DNA of 64,000 bases from Halovivax gelatinilyticus. Its GTDB lineage: Archaea; Halobacteriota; Halobacteria; Halobacteriales; Natrialbaceae. The position numbers were made by a program, and so were the translations under genes. The notes beneath the pieces are model-generated. The model did no database searches. It worked only from the letters and a program-made list of their open reading frames with translations, and was not told where the DNA came from. The stretch's first letter is position 1. Each line of letters opens with the position of its first letter. Positions 50,144-59,287 of the stretch are shown here, in pieces. The stretch covers positions 2,865,992 through 2,929,991 of the forward strand of contig NZ_CP101322.1 in NCBI RefSeq assembly GCF_024300625.1, given 5' to 3'.

Positions 50144-50214
50144 TGGGCTGACGTAAGACCGGACCCGGGTTAAACGTTGAGTTCGCGACCGACCGCGAGC
50201 CGGTCACTTGGTCC

Positions 50215-50988
50215 CTAGTTCGCTCGTTCGGCCAGCACGTCGCTCGAATTGTCTCGTGGCCGGTAACCGAGCCCGGTCGTCGCTTCGATCAGCGAGAAGT
50301 ACCGCTCGTCGTTAAGTGAGATTATCTGACAGGTCAGCGGCGACTCGTCGATCGGTTCGGTAATCGACCGGTAGATCGCATCCCGACAGTCGCGCGGACT
50401 AAGGTACATCGCGCGTGCGAAACGCGCGTGGTCGGCCGATTCTTCCTGCGTAGTCTCGAGTTCTGCTTCGGTCATGAGCCAGCCGATTCGTAGATTTATG
50501 ACCTCCAGACCGAAGCGGTCGGCGGTGTAGGCCCCGAGCGCTTCGCCCGCGACTTTACTCACCCCGTAGTACGAATCGGGGCGAGCCGGTTCGCTCGACG
50601 TTACCGGACGCGGTCGGTTGATCAACGACTCCGGCTCGGACGGGTCGGCCGCGTTGTACATGTGAACGACGTGATTCGTACTCGCGAAGACGACCCGATC
50701 GAGATCGCACTCGAGCGCCGCGTGATAAGCGTTGTACGTCCCCTCGATGTTCGGTTCGACCACCTCGTCCCAGTCGGCGAACGGCGAGGAGTTCGCCGCC
50801 AGGTGTACGAGGACGTCCTGTCCGTCGAGCACCTCGACGAACCGGTCACGGTCGGTAACGTCCAGTTCGACCACGTTGACGGTCTCGTGTTCAGATCGAG
50901 CCATGACGGTCGTCTCGTGGTCGGAGAGCGCCTCGATCGCCTCTTTGCCAACCGATCCGGTGCCGCCGGTGATCGCGACATTGGCCAT
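50215..50988 (-). CDS. NAD-dependent epimerase/dehydrogenase (Azf-like SDR)
   Basis: A 257-residue extended SDR: MANVAITGGTGSVGKEAIEAL is the nucleotide-binding start. VLVHLAANSSPFADW and RVVFASTNHVVHMYNA follow, and the catalytic YYGVSK is present. The SSNH/STNH-type pattern, the YRDC-like SPRDCRDA and the C-terminal GYRPRDNS region are like haloarchaeal Azf, the NAD-dependent glucose-6-phosphate dehydrogenase. Function as a true Azf is not certain, because many paralogues exist. Start: the ATG at 50988. Confidence 0.8.
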   Translation of the reverse strand: MANVAITGGTGSVGKEAIEALSDHETTVMARSEHETVNVVELDVTDRDRFVEVLDGQDVLVHLAANSSPFADWDEVVEPNIEGTYNAYHAALECDLDRVVFASTNHVVHMYNAADPSEPESLINRPRPVTSSEPARPDSYYGVSKVAGEALGAYTADRFGLEVINLRIGWLMTEAELETTQEESADHARFARAMYLSPRDCRDAIYRSITEPIDESPLTCQIISLNDERYFSLIEATTGLGYRPRDNSSDVLAERAN

Positions 50989-51053
50989 GGCCGTCGTACA
51001 ACCTCCCTGGGGAAGAAACACCCCCGTCGGCACGGCTACTGCGTTTACCGTCT

Positions 51054-51791
51054 TCACTCCTGGTCGCCGTCGGCGTCGACGCTCGGGTGCATCGTCGGGC
51101 GTCGTTCGTTCGGCGCTTCGAGATACGCGAGCAGCGTTTCTCTCGCGCGTCGGTCCCGGTCTCGTCGTTGCTCGTCGGTAATCTCCGCACAGGCGGGCGG
51201 TACGTCTCGGTCCCTCCCAGTGAAGTAGCCCGCCGGGGCGACCCAATCGTGGTAGAACGCCGTCTCGCTGTCCTGAATTACGGCGAGGCCGACTCGCGCG
51301 CCGTGGCCCGCCGCGACGATCGTCTGGTGTGGTTCGCCGGCCACCCGTCCAGCGACGTAGAGTCCGTCGACGCCCGTTCTACCGGCTCGATCGGCGCGAA
51401 CGACGTATTTGCTCCCGCGTTGTTCGCGGTCGACGTCGAGTTCGCGAAGGTACTCGCTATCCGGCCACGACGCGGCGACGACGGCGGTCGCTTCGTAGGT
51501 CCCACTGTTTCCCGTCAGAACGAACCCCTCCGATTCGTCTCGGTGGGCTCCGTCGACGATCAGGTCGTCACTGAATCGACACCCCGCGCGTTCCGCCTGA
51601 TCGCGAACCATCTCGAGGTAGGTTCGAGCGTCGATTCCGGCCGGAAACCCCGGGTAGTTCTCGAGGCTCGCATTTCGCGCGAGGATCGATTCGCCGCTCG
51701 AGATAATGGTCGTCGAAAGCCCGGCGCGTGCGGTGAATATTCCCGCGGCCATTCCAGAGACGCCGCCACCGACGATGCATACGTCGTCCAT
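51054..51791 (-). CDS. FAD-dependent pyridine nucleotide-disulfide-like oxidoreductase
   Basis: A 245-residue protein with the FAD motif VCIVGGGVSGMAAGIFTARAG at the start and a late GVDGLYVAGRVAGEPHQTIVAAGHGA block, as in thioredoxin reductase relatives. It is about 60-80 residues shorter than thioredoxin reductase; an NADPH domain with GxGxxA and the redox CxxC pair are missing. An acidic tail follows residue 190. It resembles short haloarchaeal flavoproteins of unknown substrate. Start: the ATG at 51791. It is 65 bp upstream of the Azf-like gene. Confidence 0.78.
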   Translation of the reverse strand: MDDVCIVGGGVSGMAAGIFTARAGLSTTIISSGESILARNASLENYPGFPAGIDARTYLEMVRDQAERAGCRFSDDLIVDGAHRDESEGFVLTGNSGTYEATAVVAASWPDSEYLRELDVDREQRGSKYVVRADRAGRTGVDGLYVAGRVAGEPHQTIVAAGHGARVGLAVIQDSETAFYHDWVAPAGYFTGRDRDVPPACAEITDEQRRDRDRRARETLLAYLEAPNERRPTMHPSVDADGDQE

Positions 51792-51951
51792 ACGAGTAGC
51801 GTTCGAGCGAGAACTAACAACGGTATCGGCTGCGGATCGTACGGCGCGTTTCGATGGGGTGATGCAGACTCGTCGGCTCGCGGGTCTCAATTGCGTTTAC
51901 GGTTCGTCATCGCGGTAAAGATTTACCCCGGTCGAATACGTTCCCCGTATC

Positions 51952-52485
51952 GTGGATCGAATCCTCCTCAGTACGGTCGTCTACCGCGAACCGGCTGCCG
52001 TCTTCGAGGCGGTTCGATCGTTTTCGAACTATCCCGCGTACGCAGAGCACCTGGACGAGGTAACCTGCGACGGCGACGGCGGCGTCGGTACTCGCTACGG
52101 CCTCCACTTTTCGTGGTGGAAACTCTCCTACACGGTTCGATCGGCCGTCACCGAGATCGACGAGCCACGCCGGTTAGGCTGGAAACTGACGGCCGATCTG
52201 GACGCCACGGGAGAGTGGCGCATCGAACCGCTCGAGCCGGACGGTCGTCCCGATATCGACGAGGCGAGCCGACTCTACTTCGAGGTTCGGTACGATCCGC
52301 ACTCGGCCGATCCGGATACCGTTTCACTCCCGCGATTCGTCTCGCTCGATTGGGTCGTTCGACGAGTCAGACCGCGACTGTACGACGAAGCCGAACGCGT
52401 CCTCGGTCGGCTCGTCGAGGACGTCGAAGGAGACTCTCGCAACGTCGAGCTGGTGGTTCACGACGCGCCCGGGTCGAGCGCGTAA
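51952..52485 (+). CDS. SRPBCC-fold protein
   Basis: A 177-residue protein with the helix-grip pattern: MDRILLSTVVYREPAAVFEAVRSFSNYPAY at the start (the Pro-x-x-Val-Phe turn), a row of beta strands (YGLHFSWWKLSYTVRSAV, RLGWKLTADLDATGEWRIEPL), and a C-terminal helix (RPRLYDEAERVLGRLVEDV). It resembles coenzyme Q-binding/cyclase-type members that hold lipophilic ligands. The start is a GTG at 51952. It is convergent with the M42 peptidase (10-bp gap). The ligand is unknown. Confidence 0.78.
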   Translation: MDRILLSTVVYREPAAVFEAVRSFSNYPAYAEHLDEVTCDGDGGVGTRYGLHFSWWKLSYTVRSAVTEIDEPRRLGWKLTADLDATGEWRIEPLEPDGRPDIDEASRLYFEVRYDPHSADPDTVSLPRFVSLDWVVRRVRPRLYDEAERVLGRLVEDVEGDSRNVELVVHDAPGSSA

Positions 52486-52495
52486 TCGGGACTGA

Positions 52496-53563
52496 TCAGT
52501 AGGAGTAGTCGTGCTCGCCCGTTTCGCTCTCGAGGAACGCACAGAGGAGGTCGACCGTCGCGGCGACGTCCTCGCGGTGGGCCATCTCCGTCACCGTGTG
52601 GAGATACCGCGTCGGAATTGACAGCGCACCGACTGGCTTTGCACCGTAGGTGTGCTGGAAACCGGCGGTGTCGGTCCCTCCGGCGGGGAGGATTTCGATT
52701 TGATGCGTAATCTCTTCTGATTCAGCGACCGAACGTAGTCGGCGGTGGACCTTCGGACTCGTGATGACGCTACTATCTTTGAGTTTGATCGCCGTCCCAT
52801 CGCCGAGGCGCGTGACGTGTTCACCCTCGTCGAATTGGGGGACGTCGTTCGCGACGGTCACGTCCAGGGCGATCGCGAGGTCCGGATCGACGTCGACGCC
52901 GAGCGCCCGGGCGCCACGGAGTCCGACTTCTTCCTGAACGGTCGCACAGAAGTGGATCGTCACGTCCGGATCGTCGATCTCCTTGGCCGCCTCGAGCATC
53001 GCGTAGAGACAGATTCGGTCGTCGAGTGCTTTCCCCGTGACCGTCTCACCGACGAACTCGGTCGACTGATCCATCGTCACCAGATCTCCCGGCGAGATTC
53101 GATCGGTCGCCTCTTCGTAGGGAAGGCCCAGGTCGACGTAGACGTCGTCGACGTTCGGCGGTTTCTCGCGGTCTTCCGGATCGAGCGTGTGCGGCGGCGG
53201 CGAGCCGATGATACCCGGCACGTCTCCGTCTTCGGTGTGAACCGTCACTCGCTGCGCTCGCAGGACGCGCGCGTCCCAGCCGCCGAGCGGATCGAGTTCG
53301 AGAAAGCCACCGCCGTCTTCGTCTCCGTCGACGTGGCTGACCATAAAGCCGATCTCGTCCATGTGCGCGGCGACGGCGACGGAATAGTCGGAGTCGCCCT
53401 CGATCGTCCCGACGACGTTCCCCATCGCGTCGGTCCGGATCCGATCGACCGTTCCCTCGAGTTCGTCGATGACTCGCTCGCGAATTCGGTCTTCGTATCC
53501 GGGAACGCCGCTCGTTTCGGTCAGTTCGACGACGAGGTTCTCGTCAACCGTGTGGGGTGCCAT
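52496..53563 (-). CDS. M42 family metallo-aminopeptidase
   Basis: A 355-residue cytosolic peptidase that assembles as tetrahedral dodecamers in other archaea and trims short peptides. Metal ligands are visible in AAHMDEIGFMV (His, Asp), in GKALDDRICLYAM (Asp), in QEEVGLRGAR (Glu-Glu) and in a late His (HTVTEMAHRED). The AIALDVTVAND block is also typical. It lies downstream of the second dpp operon on the same strand, after two small genes, and could process imported peptides. Confidence 0.92.
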   Translation of the reverse strand: MAPHTVDENLVVELTETSGVPGYEDRIRERVIDELEGTVDRIRTDAMGNVVGTIEGDSDYSVAVAAHMDEIGFMVSHVDGDEDGGGFLELDPLGGWDARVLRAQRVTVHTEDGDVPGIIGSPPPHTLDPEDREKPPNVDDVYVDLGLPYEEATDRISPGDLVTMDQSTEFVGETVTGKALDDRICLYAMLEAAKEIDDPDVTIHFCATVQEEVGLRGARALGVDVDPDLAIALDVTVANDVPQFDEGEHVTRLGDGTAIKLKDSSVITSPKVHRRLRSVAESEEITHQIEILPAGGTDTAGFQHTYGAKPVGALSIPTRYLHTVTEMAHREDVAATVDLLCAFLESETGEHDYSY

Positions 53564-53755
53564 ATCAGCTGTTCGGCCCTTTAGATGTAAAAATACGCGG
53601 ATTCTCTACGTTCATTGCTGCAATGTTTTTGCCGGTTCAGTTACGCTATTGACGATATTCGACACGCAGGCCTGGATTAATGCAGTTCGCTCTTTCGGAG
53701 GCTACAGATCGACACCCACGGGATCGCGGACAGACGCAGCGAGCGATGCAATGCG

Positions 53756-54274
53756 TTACGCACCCGGTTTCGTGATCAACGGCGCGTACTCTTCGTGCTC
53801 GAAGCTTCCGATGACCGTCCCGTCGAGGGTCTGGACGTGCGTGTACAGGACACCTTCGCGTTCTGCATCCTGAATCATCGCCTTCGCGTAGGACATATCG
53901 TATCGACTCGCGATCAGGACTGACCGATCGTTCGTTGGATCGATCAGTTCGGTTACCACGTACATGAACACGCCGACGGAGGTGCCGTAGGCGAGATACT
54001 CCGTAAACGTCTCTTCGTCGTAAAAGTCCTCGAACGCCTCGGCTTTTTTGTTGGGAACGATGTGACACAGGCCGAATTTCTTCGATTCGTCGCCATCACG
54101 GCCGACGGTGTTCGTGTGTCCGGCCATGATGGTCAACACCTCCCAGCCGTCGTCTCGCCGATCATCCGCGATCGCGTCCATCTGTTCTAACACCCGTTTC
54201 CACGTCTCCGTGTGAACGCCTTCCGGATCCTTCCGGCGTTCGACGTGGGGATCGATCTCTTCGTTTCCTGGCAT
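53756..54274 (-). CDS. Conserved haloarchaeal hypothetical protein
   Basis: A 172-residue acidic, soluble protein. Recognisable blocks are WKRVLEQMDAIADDRRDDGWE, ILTIMAGHTNTVGRDG, GLCHIVPNKKAEAFEDFY and VLYTHVQTLDGTVIGSFEHE. No membrane segment or metal motif is visible. I recall closely similar haloarchaeal proteins of unknown function but cannot name the family with certainty. It stands between a membrane protein coupled to dppF and the M42 peptidase. Confidence 0.78.
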   Translation of the reverse strand: MPGNEEIDPHVERRKDPEGVHTETWKRVLEQMDAIADDRRDDGWEVLTIMAGHTNTVGRDGDESKKFGLCHIVPNKKAEAFEDFYDEETFTEYLAYGTSVGVFMYVVTELIDPTNDRSVLIASRYDMSYAKAMIQDAEREGVLYTHVQTLDGTVIGSFEHEEYAPLITKPGA

Positions 54275-54359
54275 ACGTCACTGTCGGCGGAGGAGCCGGA
54301 TAACTCTTTTCGAGACGGCTGTGATCGAGTCAGTACGACCCGAACGTCCGCGGTGTTCG

Positions 54360-54791
54360 TTATCCGACCCCGAAGGCCGTCTCGAGTACGAACGAGATCG
54401 CGAGCGTGACGAGTCCGACGAGAAACAGCTTTCCGTCCGTCGATATTCGGTCCTCGGGTGCCGGAGTGGTCAGGTACCGTGCCGGGGGCGTGTTCCAGAC
54501 GATGCGCTGAAAGCGACCGACGTTCTCGACGTGTGGAACGGCCTGTGCATACGGATCTTCTCGACCCGCTTCGTCGTGCGGTCTCGACGTCGGCCAGAGC
54601 TTGACGGTCGAATAGGCGAGGACGATCCAACCCGCAAGAAAGAGAATAATCTTGGCTCTGACCAGGTCGCCGCCGGTAACGAGGCTGAGAACGAGTGAAC
54701 CGACCGTCAGGACGCCTCCGCCGACAACCGCGTAGGTGAACGCGTGAATCCAGGCGGACGCTCTCCCGTCCCGTCCGGATTCTGCTTCCAT
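54360..54791 (-). CDS. Membrane protein coupled to the second dpp operon (DUF7555-like)
   Basis: A 143-residue protein with three hydrophobic segments: ASAWIHAFTYAVVGGGVLTVGSLVLSLV, AKIILFLAGWIVLAYSTVKLW and KLFLVGLVTLAISFVLETAFG. A soluble loop of about 45 residues lies between helices two and three. Its ATG is only 1 nt after the dppF stop, so it is probably the sixth gene of the operon. Similar proteins occur in haloarchaea under a DUF number (DUF7555, from memory). A role in the transporter is inferred only by the spacing. Confidence 0.75.
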   Translation of the reverse strand: MEAESGRDGRASAWIHAFTYAVVGGGVLTVGSLVLSLVTGGDLVRAKIILFLAGWIVLAYSTVKLWPTSRPHDEAGREDPYAQAVPHVENVGRFQRIVWNTPPARYLTTPAPEDRISTDGKLFLVGLVTLAISFVLETAFGVG

Positions 54792-54792
54792 G

Positions 54793-56133
54793 CTAGTCGA
54801 ATCGTGTGTTGATTACCGTCTCGGGATCTCGATACTCCGAATCGTGTCGGTGACAGTAACTTTGGTGGTTCGTCCCGCCGACGTCGTAAAACTCGGGTTC
54901 GGTCGCGTCGCAGACGCTCCCGAAGACGTCGGCATACGCCTCGAGCGCCGCGGCTTCGCCCCGTTCGGTTACCAGTTCTGCGATCTCGTCGACGTGTGTT
55001 TGGATCTCGTCTGGAACGGCGTACTCTCCGAAGAGTTCCTCGACCGTTTCGTCCATCGTTCCGAACCGCGTTTCTTTGCCAAAGCGTTCGCGAATGCGTT
55101 CTCTAACTGACCGATTCGCTCGCATCCGCTCGCGGAGTACCTCCCTGAACTGAATCAACTGCGTCCAGAGGTCCGTATCCATATTCGGGAATCGTTCCGG
55201 CCTGATGCTGGCCGGACAGCGAGTGCTGAACGGACAGCCGTCCGGTGGATAGCGCGGATTTGGTGGGGTGCCGTGAAGCGTCACTCGTTCACGGTTCGCC
55301 GTGGGATCCGGTTCCGGGATAGCTGATAAGAGTGCGTGCGTGTAGGGATTTTGCGGATCGGTGAACAACTCTTCTGTCGGTCCGATCTCCATGATGTTCC
55401 CGAGATACATGACGGCGACGCGATCGCAGATGTGGCGAACGACCGATAGGTCGTGGGCGATAAAGAGGTACGTCAACCCGAACTCGTCCTGGAGGTCTTC
55501 GAGGAGGTTGATGATCTCCGCCTGCACGGAGACGTCCAGCGCTGAGACGGGTTCGTCGAGGACGATGAAATCGGGTTCGAGCGCGAGCGTCCGCGCGATA
55601 CCGATTCGCTGGCGCTGACCGCCTGAGAACTGGTGGGGATACCGGAAATAGTGTTCGCGTTGCAATCCGACCGTGGCGAGTAAATCTTTGACCTTCTGGC
55701 GTCGTTCCCGAGGTGTCCCGATCTTGTGCACGTCGAGGGGTTCTCGAACAATTTCTCCGATCGTCATCCGGTCGTTGAGACTCGATTCCGGGTCCTGGAA
55801 CACCATCTGGGCGTTCTTTCGCCACTCGTGGAGCTCGTCGCGGCTGAGCGTCGTTACGTTACGTCCGTCGAACCGTATCTCGCCGGCCGTCGCATCCTCG
55901 AGCTGGATCAACGTGCGTCCGAGCGTCGTTTTCCCACAGCCTGATTCTCCGACCAGCCCGAGCGTTTCGCCTCGGTGTATCTCGAACGTCACGCCGTCGA
56001 CGGCTTTGACCGGACGTCCGCCGAAGATTCCACTGCTCTCGTAGTGGGTTTTCAATCCGTCTACCTGGATCATCGCTTCTGAGACGTGTTCGTCCGTTCC
56101 TTCCGTTCCCGTCGCAAGTGCATCCTGGCTCAT
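54793..56133 (-). CDS. dppF: Peptide ABC transporter ATP-binding protein (DppF-like) with C-terminal insertion
   Basis: A 446-residue ATPase: Walker [10 protein letters not shown]-loop [11 protein letters not shown], signature FSGGQRQRI, Walker [13 protein letters not shown], switch IAHDLS. The C-terminal Cys motif starts with CPFSTRC (Cys300 and Cys306), but the partners come only at 408 and 427. About 100 charged helical residues lie between ([39 protein letters not shown]). The insertion site equals that in the first operon, although the inserted sequences differ. It overlaps dppD by 4 bp. Confidence 0.9.
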   Translation of the reverse strand: MSQDALATGTEGTDEHVSEAMIQVDGLKTHYESSGIFGGRPVKAVDGVTFEIHRGETLGLVGESGCGKTTLGRTLIQLEDATAGEIRFDGRNVTTLSRDELHEWRKNAQMVFQDPESSLNDRMTIGEIVREPLDVHKIGTPRERRQKVKDLLATVGLQREHYFRYPHQFSGGQRQRIGIARTLALEPDFIVLDEPVSALDVSVQAEIINLLEDLQDEFGLTYLFIAHDLSVVRHICDRVAVMYLGNIMEIGPTEELFTDPQNPYTHALLSAIPEPDPTANRERVTLHGTPPNPRYPPDGCPFSTRCPASIRPERFPNMDTDLWTQLIQFREVLRERMRANRSVRERIRERFGKETRFGTMDETVEELFGEYAVPDEIQTHVDEIAELVTERGEAAALEAYADVFGSVCDATEPEFYDVGGTNHQSYCHRHDSEYRDPETVINTRFD

Positions 56134-57491
56134 TCGTCCTCACCTCCGTCGGTGTCCGTACGTCCACGCTGCTGGTGTAGCTCGACCGCTTCGACCGTCG
56201 ACATCGATTCGGGATACAACAGACAGGCGGCCGTGTGATCTTCGGATTCGCCGTCGACCGGCACCGAGACGGGGTGAACGACCGAACACTCGTCGAAGGA
56301 TTCCGAACAGCGCGGTTCGAACCGACAGTAGGTCGCCGGCTCGTTCGGCGTCGGGACGTTCCCGTCGATCGTCTCTAACCGCTTACCGGTTTGATTGCCC
56401 GGAATCGAGCGCAGTAGGCCGTGGGTGTACGGATGTTTCGGCTCCTGAAAGAGCGATTCTACGCCGGCCGATTCGACGACTTCTCCGGCGTACATGACGT
56501 TTACTCGATCGCTGATCTCTGCGATAACGCCCATGTCGTGTGTGATAAACATAATACCGAGATCCCGTTCGTCCTGTATCTCTGCGAGCAGATCGAGAAT
56601 CTGAGCCTGTATCGTCACGTCCAGGGCCGTCGTCGGCTCGTCACAAATCAGGACCTCTGGTTCGCAGGCGAGCGCCATCGCGATCACCGCTCGTTGTCGC
56701 ATCCCTCCGGAGAACTGGTGGGGATATTCGGTCACCCGTCGACGGGCGTCCGGAATGCCGACCGCTTCGAGAAGCGCCGCCGCCTCTCGGGTTGCGTCTT
56801 CACCTTTCAATCCCTGGTGCAAACGAAGCGCCTCCTTGATCTGGTTTCCGACGGTGTAGACCGGATTGAGGCTCGTCAGCGGGTCCTGAAACACCATCGC
56901 GATTCGTCCGCCCCGCATGAGGCGCTGGGATTCTCCTGAGAGATTCGACAGCTCGACGAATCCGGCCGTTATCCCGTCTGGCGTCTCAGGATCTCCCTCG
57001 GTAACGAATACGAAGTCGGCCGGATCGACGCCCTCGAACGGCTCCGTATAGCCGGCCGCGATGACGTCCTCTACGGGAACGTCGTCCGGCGAATCGAAGC
57101 CGAGATCGCCCGGCGTTACGTCGACGGAGGGGTGATCGAACACCGATTCTGGATCGTAGGAGTTTCGGTGGGCCGCGACGTCGACGACTCGCTTCGGGAA
57201 CCTGGCGGCGTACTCTCGGACCGTCTCGAGTTCGGTGTATCGGATGGAGCTACCTGCCATGATACGGCCGGGCGATTCGACGAGGCCCATGATCGATCGC
57301 GCGGTGACGCTCTTCCCCGACCCCGATTCTCCAACGATTCCGACGGTTTCGCCTGGTCGAATATCGAAGGAGATGCCGTCGACGGCGCGAATCGTCTCCT
57401 TTTCGGTGAAAAACGCCGTCTGCAGGTTCTTCACCGAGAGGATCGGTTCAGTGTTCGTCTCCGCTTTCTCGATTGTAGATTCCATTGACAT
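56130..57491 (-). CDS. dppD: Peptide ABC transporter ATP-binding protein (DppD-like) with internal insertion
   Basis: A 453-residue ATPase. Walker A GESGSGKS lies at residues 54-61, and the Q-loop [10 protein letters not shown] only at 201-210. About 95 extra residues lie between (roughly 85-185), with an acidic sequence such as [20 protein letters not shown]. After it the usual order resumes: signature [10 protein letters not shown], Walker [13 protein letters not shown], switch ITHDMG. The C-terminal Cys motif (CRFEPRC...DECS...ACLL) is normally spaced, unlike that of its DppF partner. It overlaps dppC by one base. Confidence 0.9.
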   Translation of the reverse strand: MSMESTIEKAETNTEPILSVKNLQTAFFTEKETIRAVDGISFDIRPGETVGIVGESGSGKSVTARSIMGLVESPGRIMAGSSIRYTELETVREYAARFPKRVVDVAAHRNSYDPESVFDHPSVDVTPGDLGFDSPDDVPVEDVIAAGYTEPFEGVDPADFVFVTEGDPETPDGITAGFVELSNLSGESQRLMRGGRIAMVFQDPLTSLNPVYTVGNQIKEALRLHQGLKGEDATREAAALLEAVGIPDARRRVTEYPHQFSGGMRQRAVIAMALACEPEVLICDEPTTALDVTIQAQILDLLAEIQDERDLGIMFITHDMGVIAEISDRVNVMYAGEVVESAGVESLFQEPKHPYTHGLLRSIPGNQTGKRLETIDGNVPTPNEPATYCRFEPRCSESFDECSVVHPVSVPVDGESEDHTAACLLYPESMSTVEAVELHQQRGRTDTDGGEDE

Positions 57492-59287
57492 TATCCACCA
57501 CCTCCGGCCGCGCCTGCGCCTTCACTCGGCACGTCGGCCTCCGGATCGATCGCGTCTCGAACCCCGTCACCGAGCGCGTTGAAGCCGGTGACCACGATGA
57601 CGATCATGATTCCAGAGACCGTCGAGATGTGCCAGGACTGCGTCGAGACGTACTGGCGTCCGCTGTTGATGAGTCGACCCCACTCTGGCGTCGGTTCGTT
57701 GATACCGAGACCCAGGAACGAAAGCGCCGCCGTGGCGATAATGACGCCGCCGAGGATCAGCGACGCGTAGATCATGATGTAGCCGGCGATATATGGGGCC
57801 ATGTGTTTTCGCATGGTTGCGAGCGGCGTTTGACCGTAGCTCTTCGCCGCGTCGACCCACTCTTCTTCTGCAACCTGCAGGGATGGACCACGGATGGATC
57901 GCCAGAGCCCTGGCCAGTAGACGAACGCGAAGATGAGTGCAAGCAGTAACCCGCCGTCCATCGGCTCCGCGAGGAAGTGATTTCCTTCCTGGAAGATCAC
58001 CGAGAGCATCATCACCAGCAAGAACGCCGGAATTGAGATGATCGTATCGCTGGCGATCACGGTGAGGACGTCGGCGATTCCCTTGTAGTAGGCCGTGATC
58101 AACGATAGCAACACCGCGATCAACCCGCCGAGCCCGACTGCGATCAATCCGATCACCAGCGACGTTTGGGCTCCATACGCGAGGTGTGTCATCATGTTTT
58201 GCCCGACGTGGGTCGTTCCAAGCGGCGACCATCGGTCGTAATCGTCGTAACTCCACAGGCCGACTTTGTCAACGTTCCCTGATTGGCTGTTTACGTTTGC
58301 CGTTCCGTGGGCAATCGTGTTTATTTCTCCCGTATCTTCGTCGAGATACTCGAACTCATGTTCGTACGTCGAGTAGATGTTGGCCTCAGCCGTGACCGGA
58401 CTGACCGCCGGGGCCCAGAGTGCGAGGATGAGGAACATGGTGACGACGATCAGACCGAACAATCCCCAGTAGTGGTTTCGGAACCGACGGATCGTATCGT
58501 CGCGCGGGGTCCACTCCGCTGCGCGATAATGCGTACGAAAGACGTTGTAGCCCTTCCACATCCAGGCGATGAGCGCGAACGCGTAGGCGTATACGACGAT
58601 GACGCGAATCCCCCAGGCCCACGCTGGCGATAATCCGAGGAACGTTCCGTCCCATCCACCGTCGGGCGTTCGATGTCCATCGTTGGAGATGACGTCTCGA
58701 TCGGTGAGCGATGGGAGCGACGAGAGCGAATCGAGGACGCTCGATATGAAGCTAATTTCGTTAGAGACAATCGTTCCGATCGGTGTGAACACGAGGACGA
58801 ACGCGACTGCTCCGAGCATCCCGGTGACAACGAGTCGATCCAGCAGGACGCTCATTCGACGCGTTACGTCCAGTTCGAATCGCTCTGCGACGCGCCACGG
58901 GAGGAGGATTCCGGTGAGGAAAATCGATGCGACGAACAGTATTGCGAGCGAGATCAGATCGCTGGCGAGGTGCCCCGCAATTTCGCCGAGGGCGTCGCCA
59001 GTCGATCCGAGACCGAGGACGGAGAACGCATTGGCGATCCCGCTTCCGACGTTTCCACCGATCCACCCCGGGATGGTCGCGACTCCGGAAACGACGAACG
59101 ACAGCATGTGGCCGAGGCGTTTTATGCCTCCCATGAACGTCGAGAATTCGAGCAAGACGAAGACGGCCAGTCCGGCCAGCCAGAGGAGGGCCGGTCGCGG
59201 GTTATCGGCGACTCGTTCACGGAAGAGGGTCTCTTCTTCTGCGCCCGGTTCACCTGCATCCGCCGTGTTGTTTGCTATATCACTCAT
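57491..59287 (-). CDS. dppC: Peptide ABC transporter permease (DppC-like) with long membrane extension
   Basis: A 598-residue permease, about twice the usual DppC length. The core starts around residue 270 (NHYWGLFGLIVVTMFLILALWAP). Its EAA loop is QVAEEEWVDAAKSYGQTP, and FNALGDGVRDAIDPE closes it. The first 265 residues carry about five extra hydrophobic segments (PALLWLAGLAVFVLLEF, LISLAILFVASIFLTGIL, LVVTGMLGAVAFVLVFTPIG and AWGIRVIVVYAYAFALIAW among them) plus a polar outside stretch. The C-terminus is Gly/Ala-rich. It overlaps dppB by 4 bp and dppD by one base. Confidence 0.9.
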   Translation of the reverse strand: MSDIANNTADAGEPGAEEETLFRERVADNPRPALLWLAGLAVFVLLEFSTFMGGIKRLGHMLSFVVSGVATIPGWIGGNVGSGIANAFSVLGLGSTGDALGEIAGHLASDLISLAILFVASIFLTGILLPWRVAERFELDVTRRMSVLLDRLVVTGMLGAVAFVLVFTPIGTIVSNEISFISSVLDSLSSLPSLTDRDVISNDGHRTPDGGWDGTFLGLSPAWAWGIRVIVVYAYAFALIAWMWKGYNVFRTHYRAAEWTPRDDTIRRFRNHYWGLFGLIVVTMFLILALWAPAVSPVTAEANIYSTYEHEFEYLDEDTGEINTIAHGTANVNSQSGNVDKVGLWSYDDYDRWSPLGTTHVGQNMMTHLAYGAQTSLVIGLIAVGLGGLIAVLLSLITAYYKGIADVLTVIASDTIISIPAFLLVMMLSVIFQEGNHFLAEPMDGGLLLALIFAFVYWPGLWRSIRGPSLQVAEEEWVDAAKSYGQTPLATMRKHMAPYIAGYIMIYASLILGGVIIATAALSFLGLGINEPTPEWGRLINSGRQYVSTQSWHISTVSGIMIVIVVTGFNALGDGVRDAIDPEADVPSEGAGAAGGGG

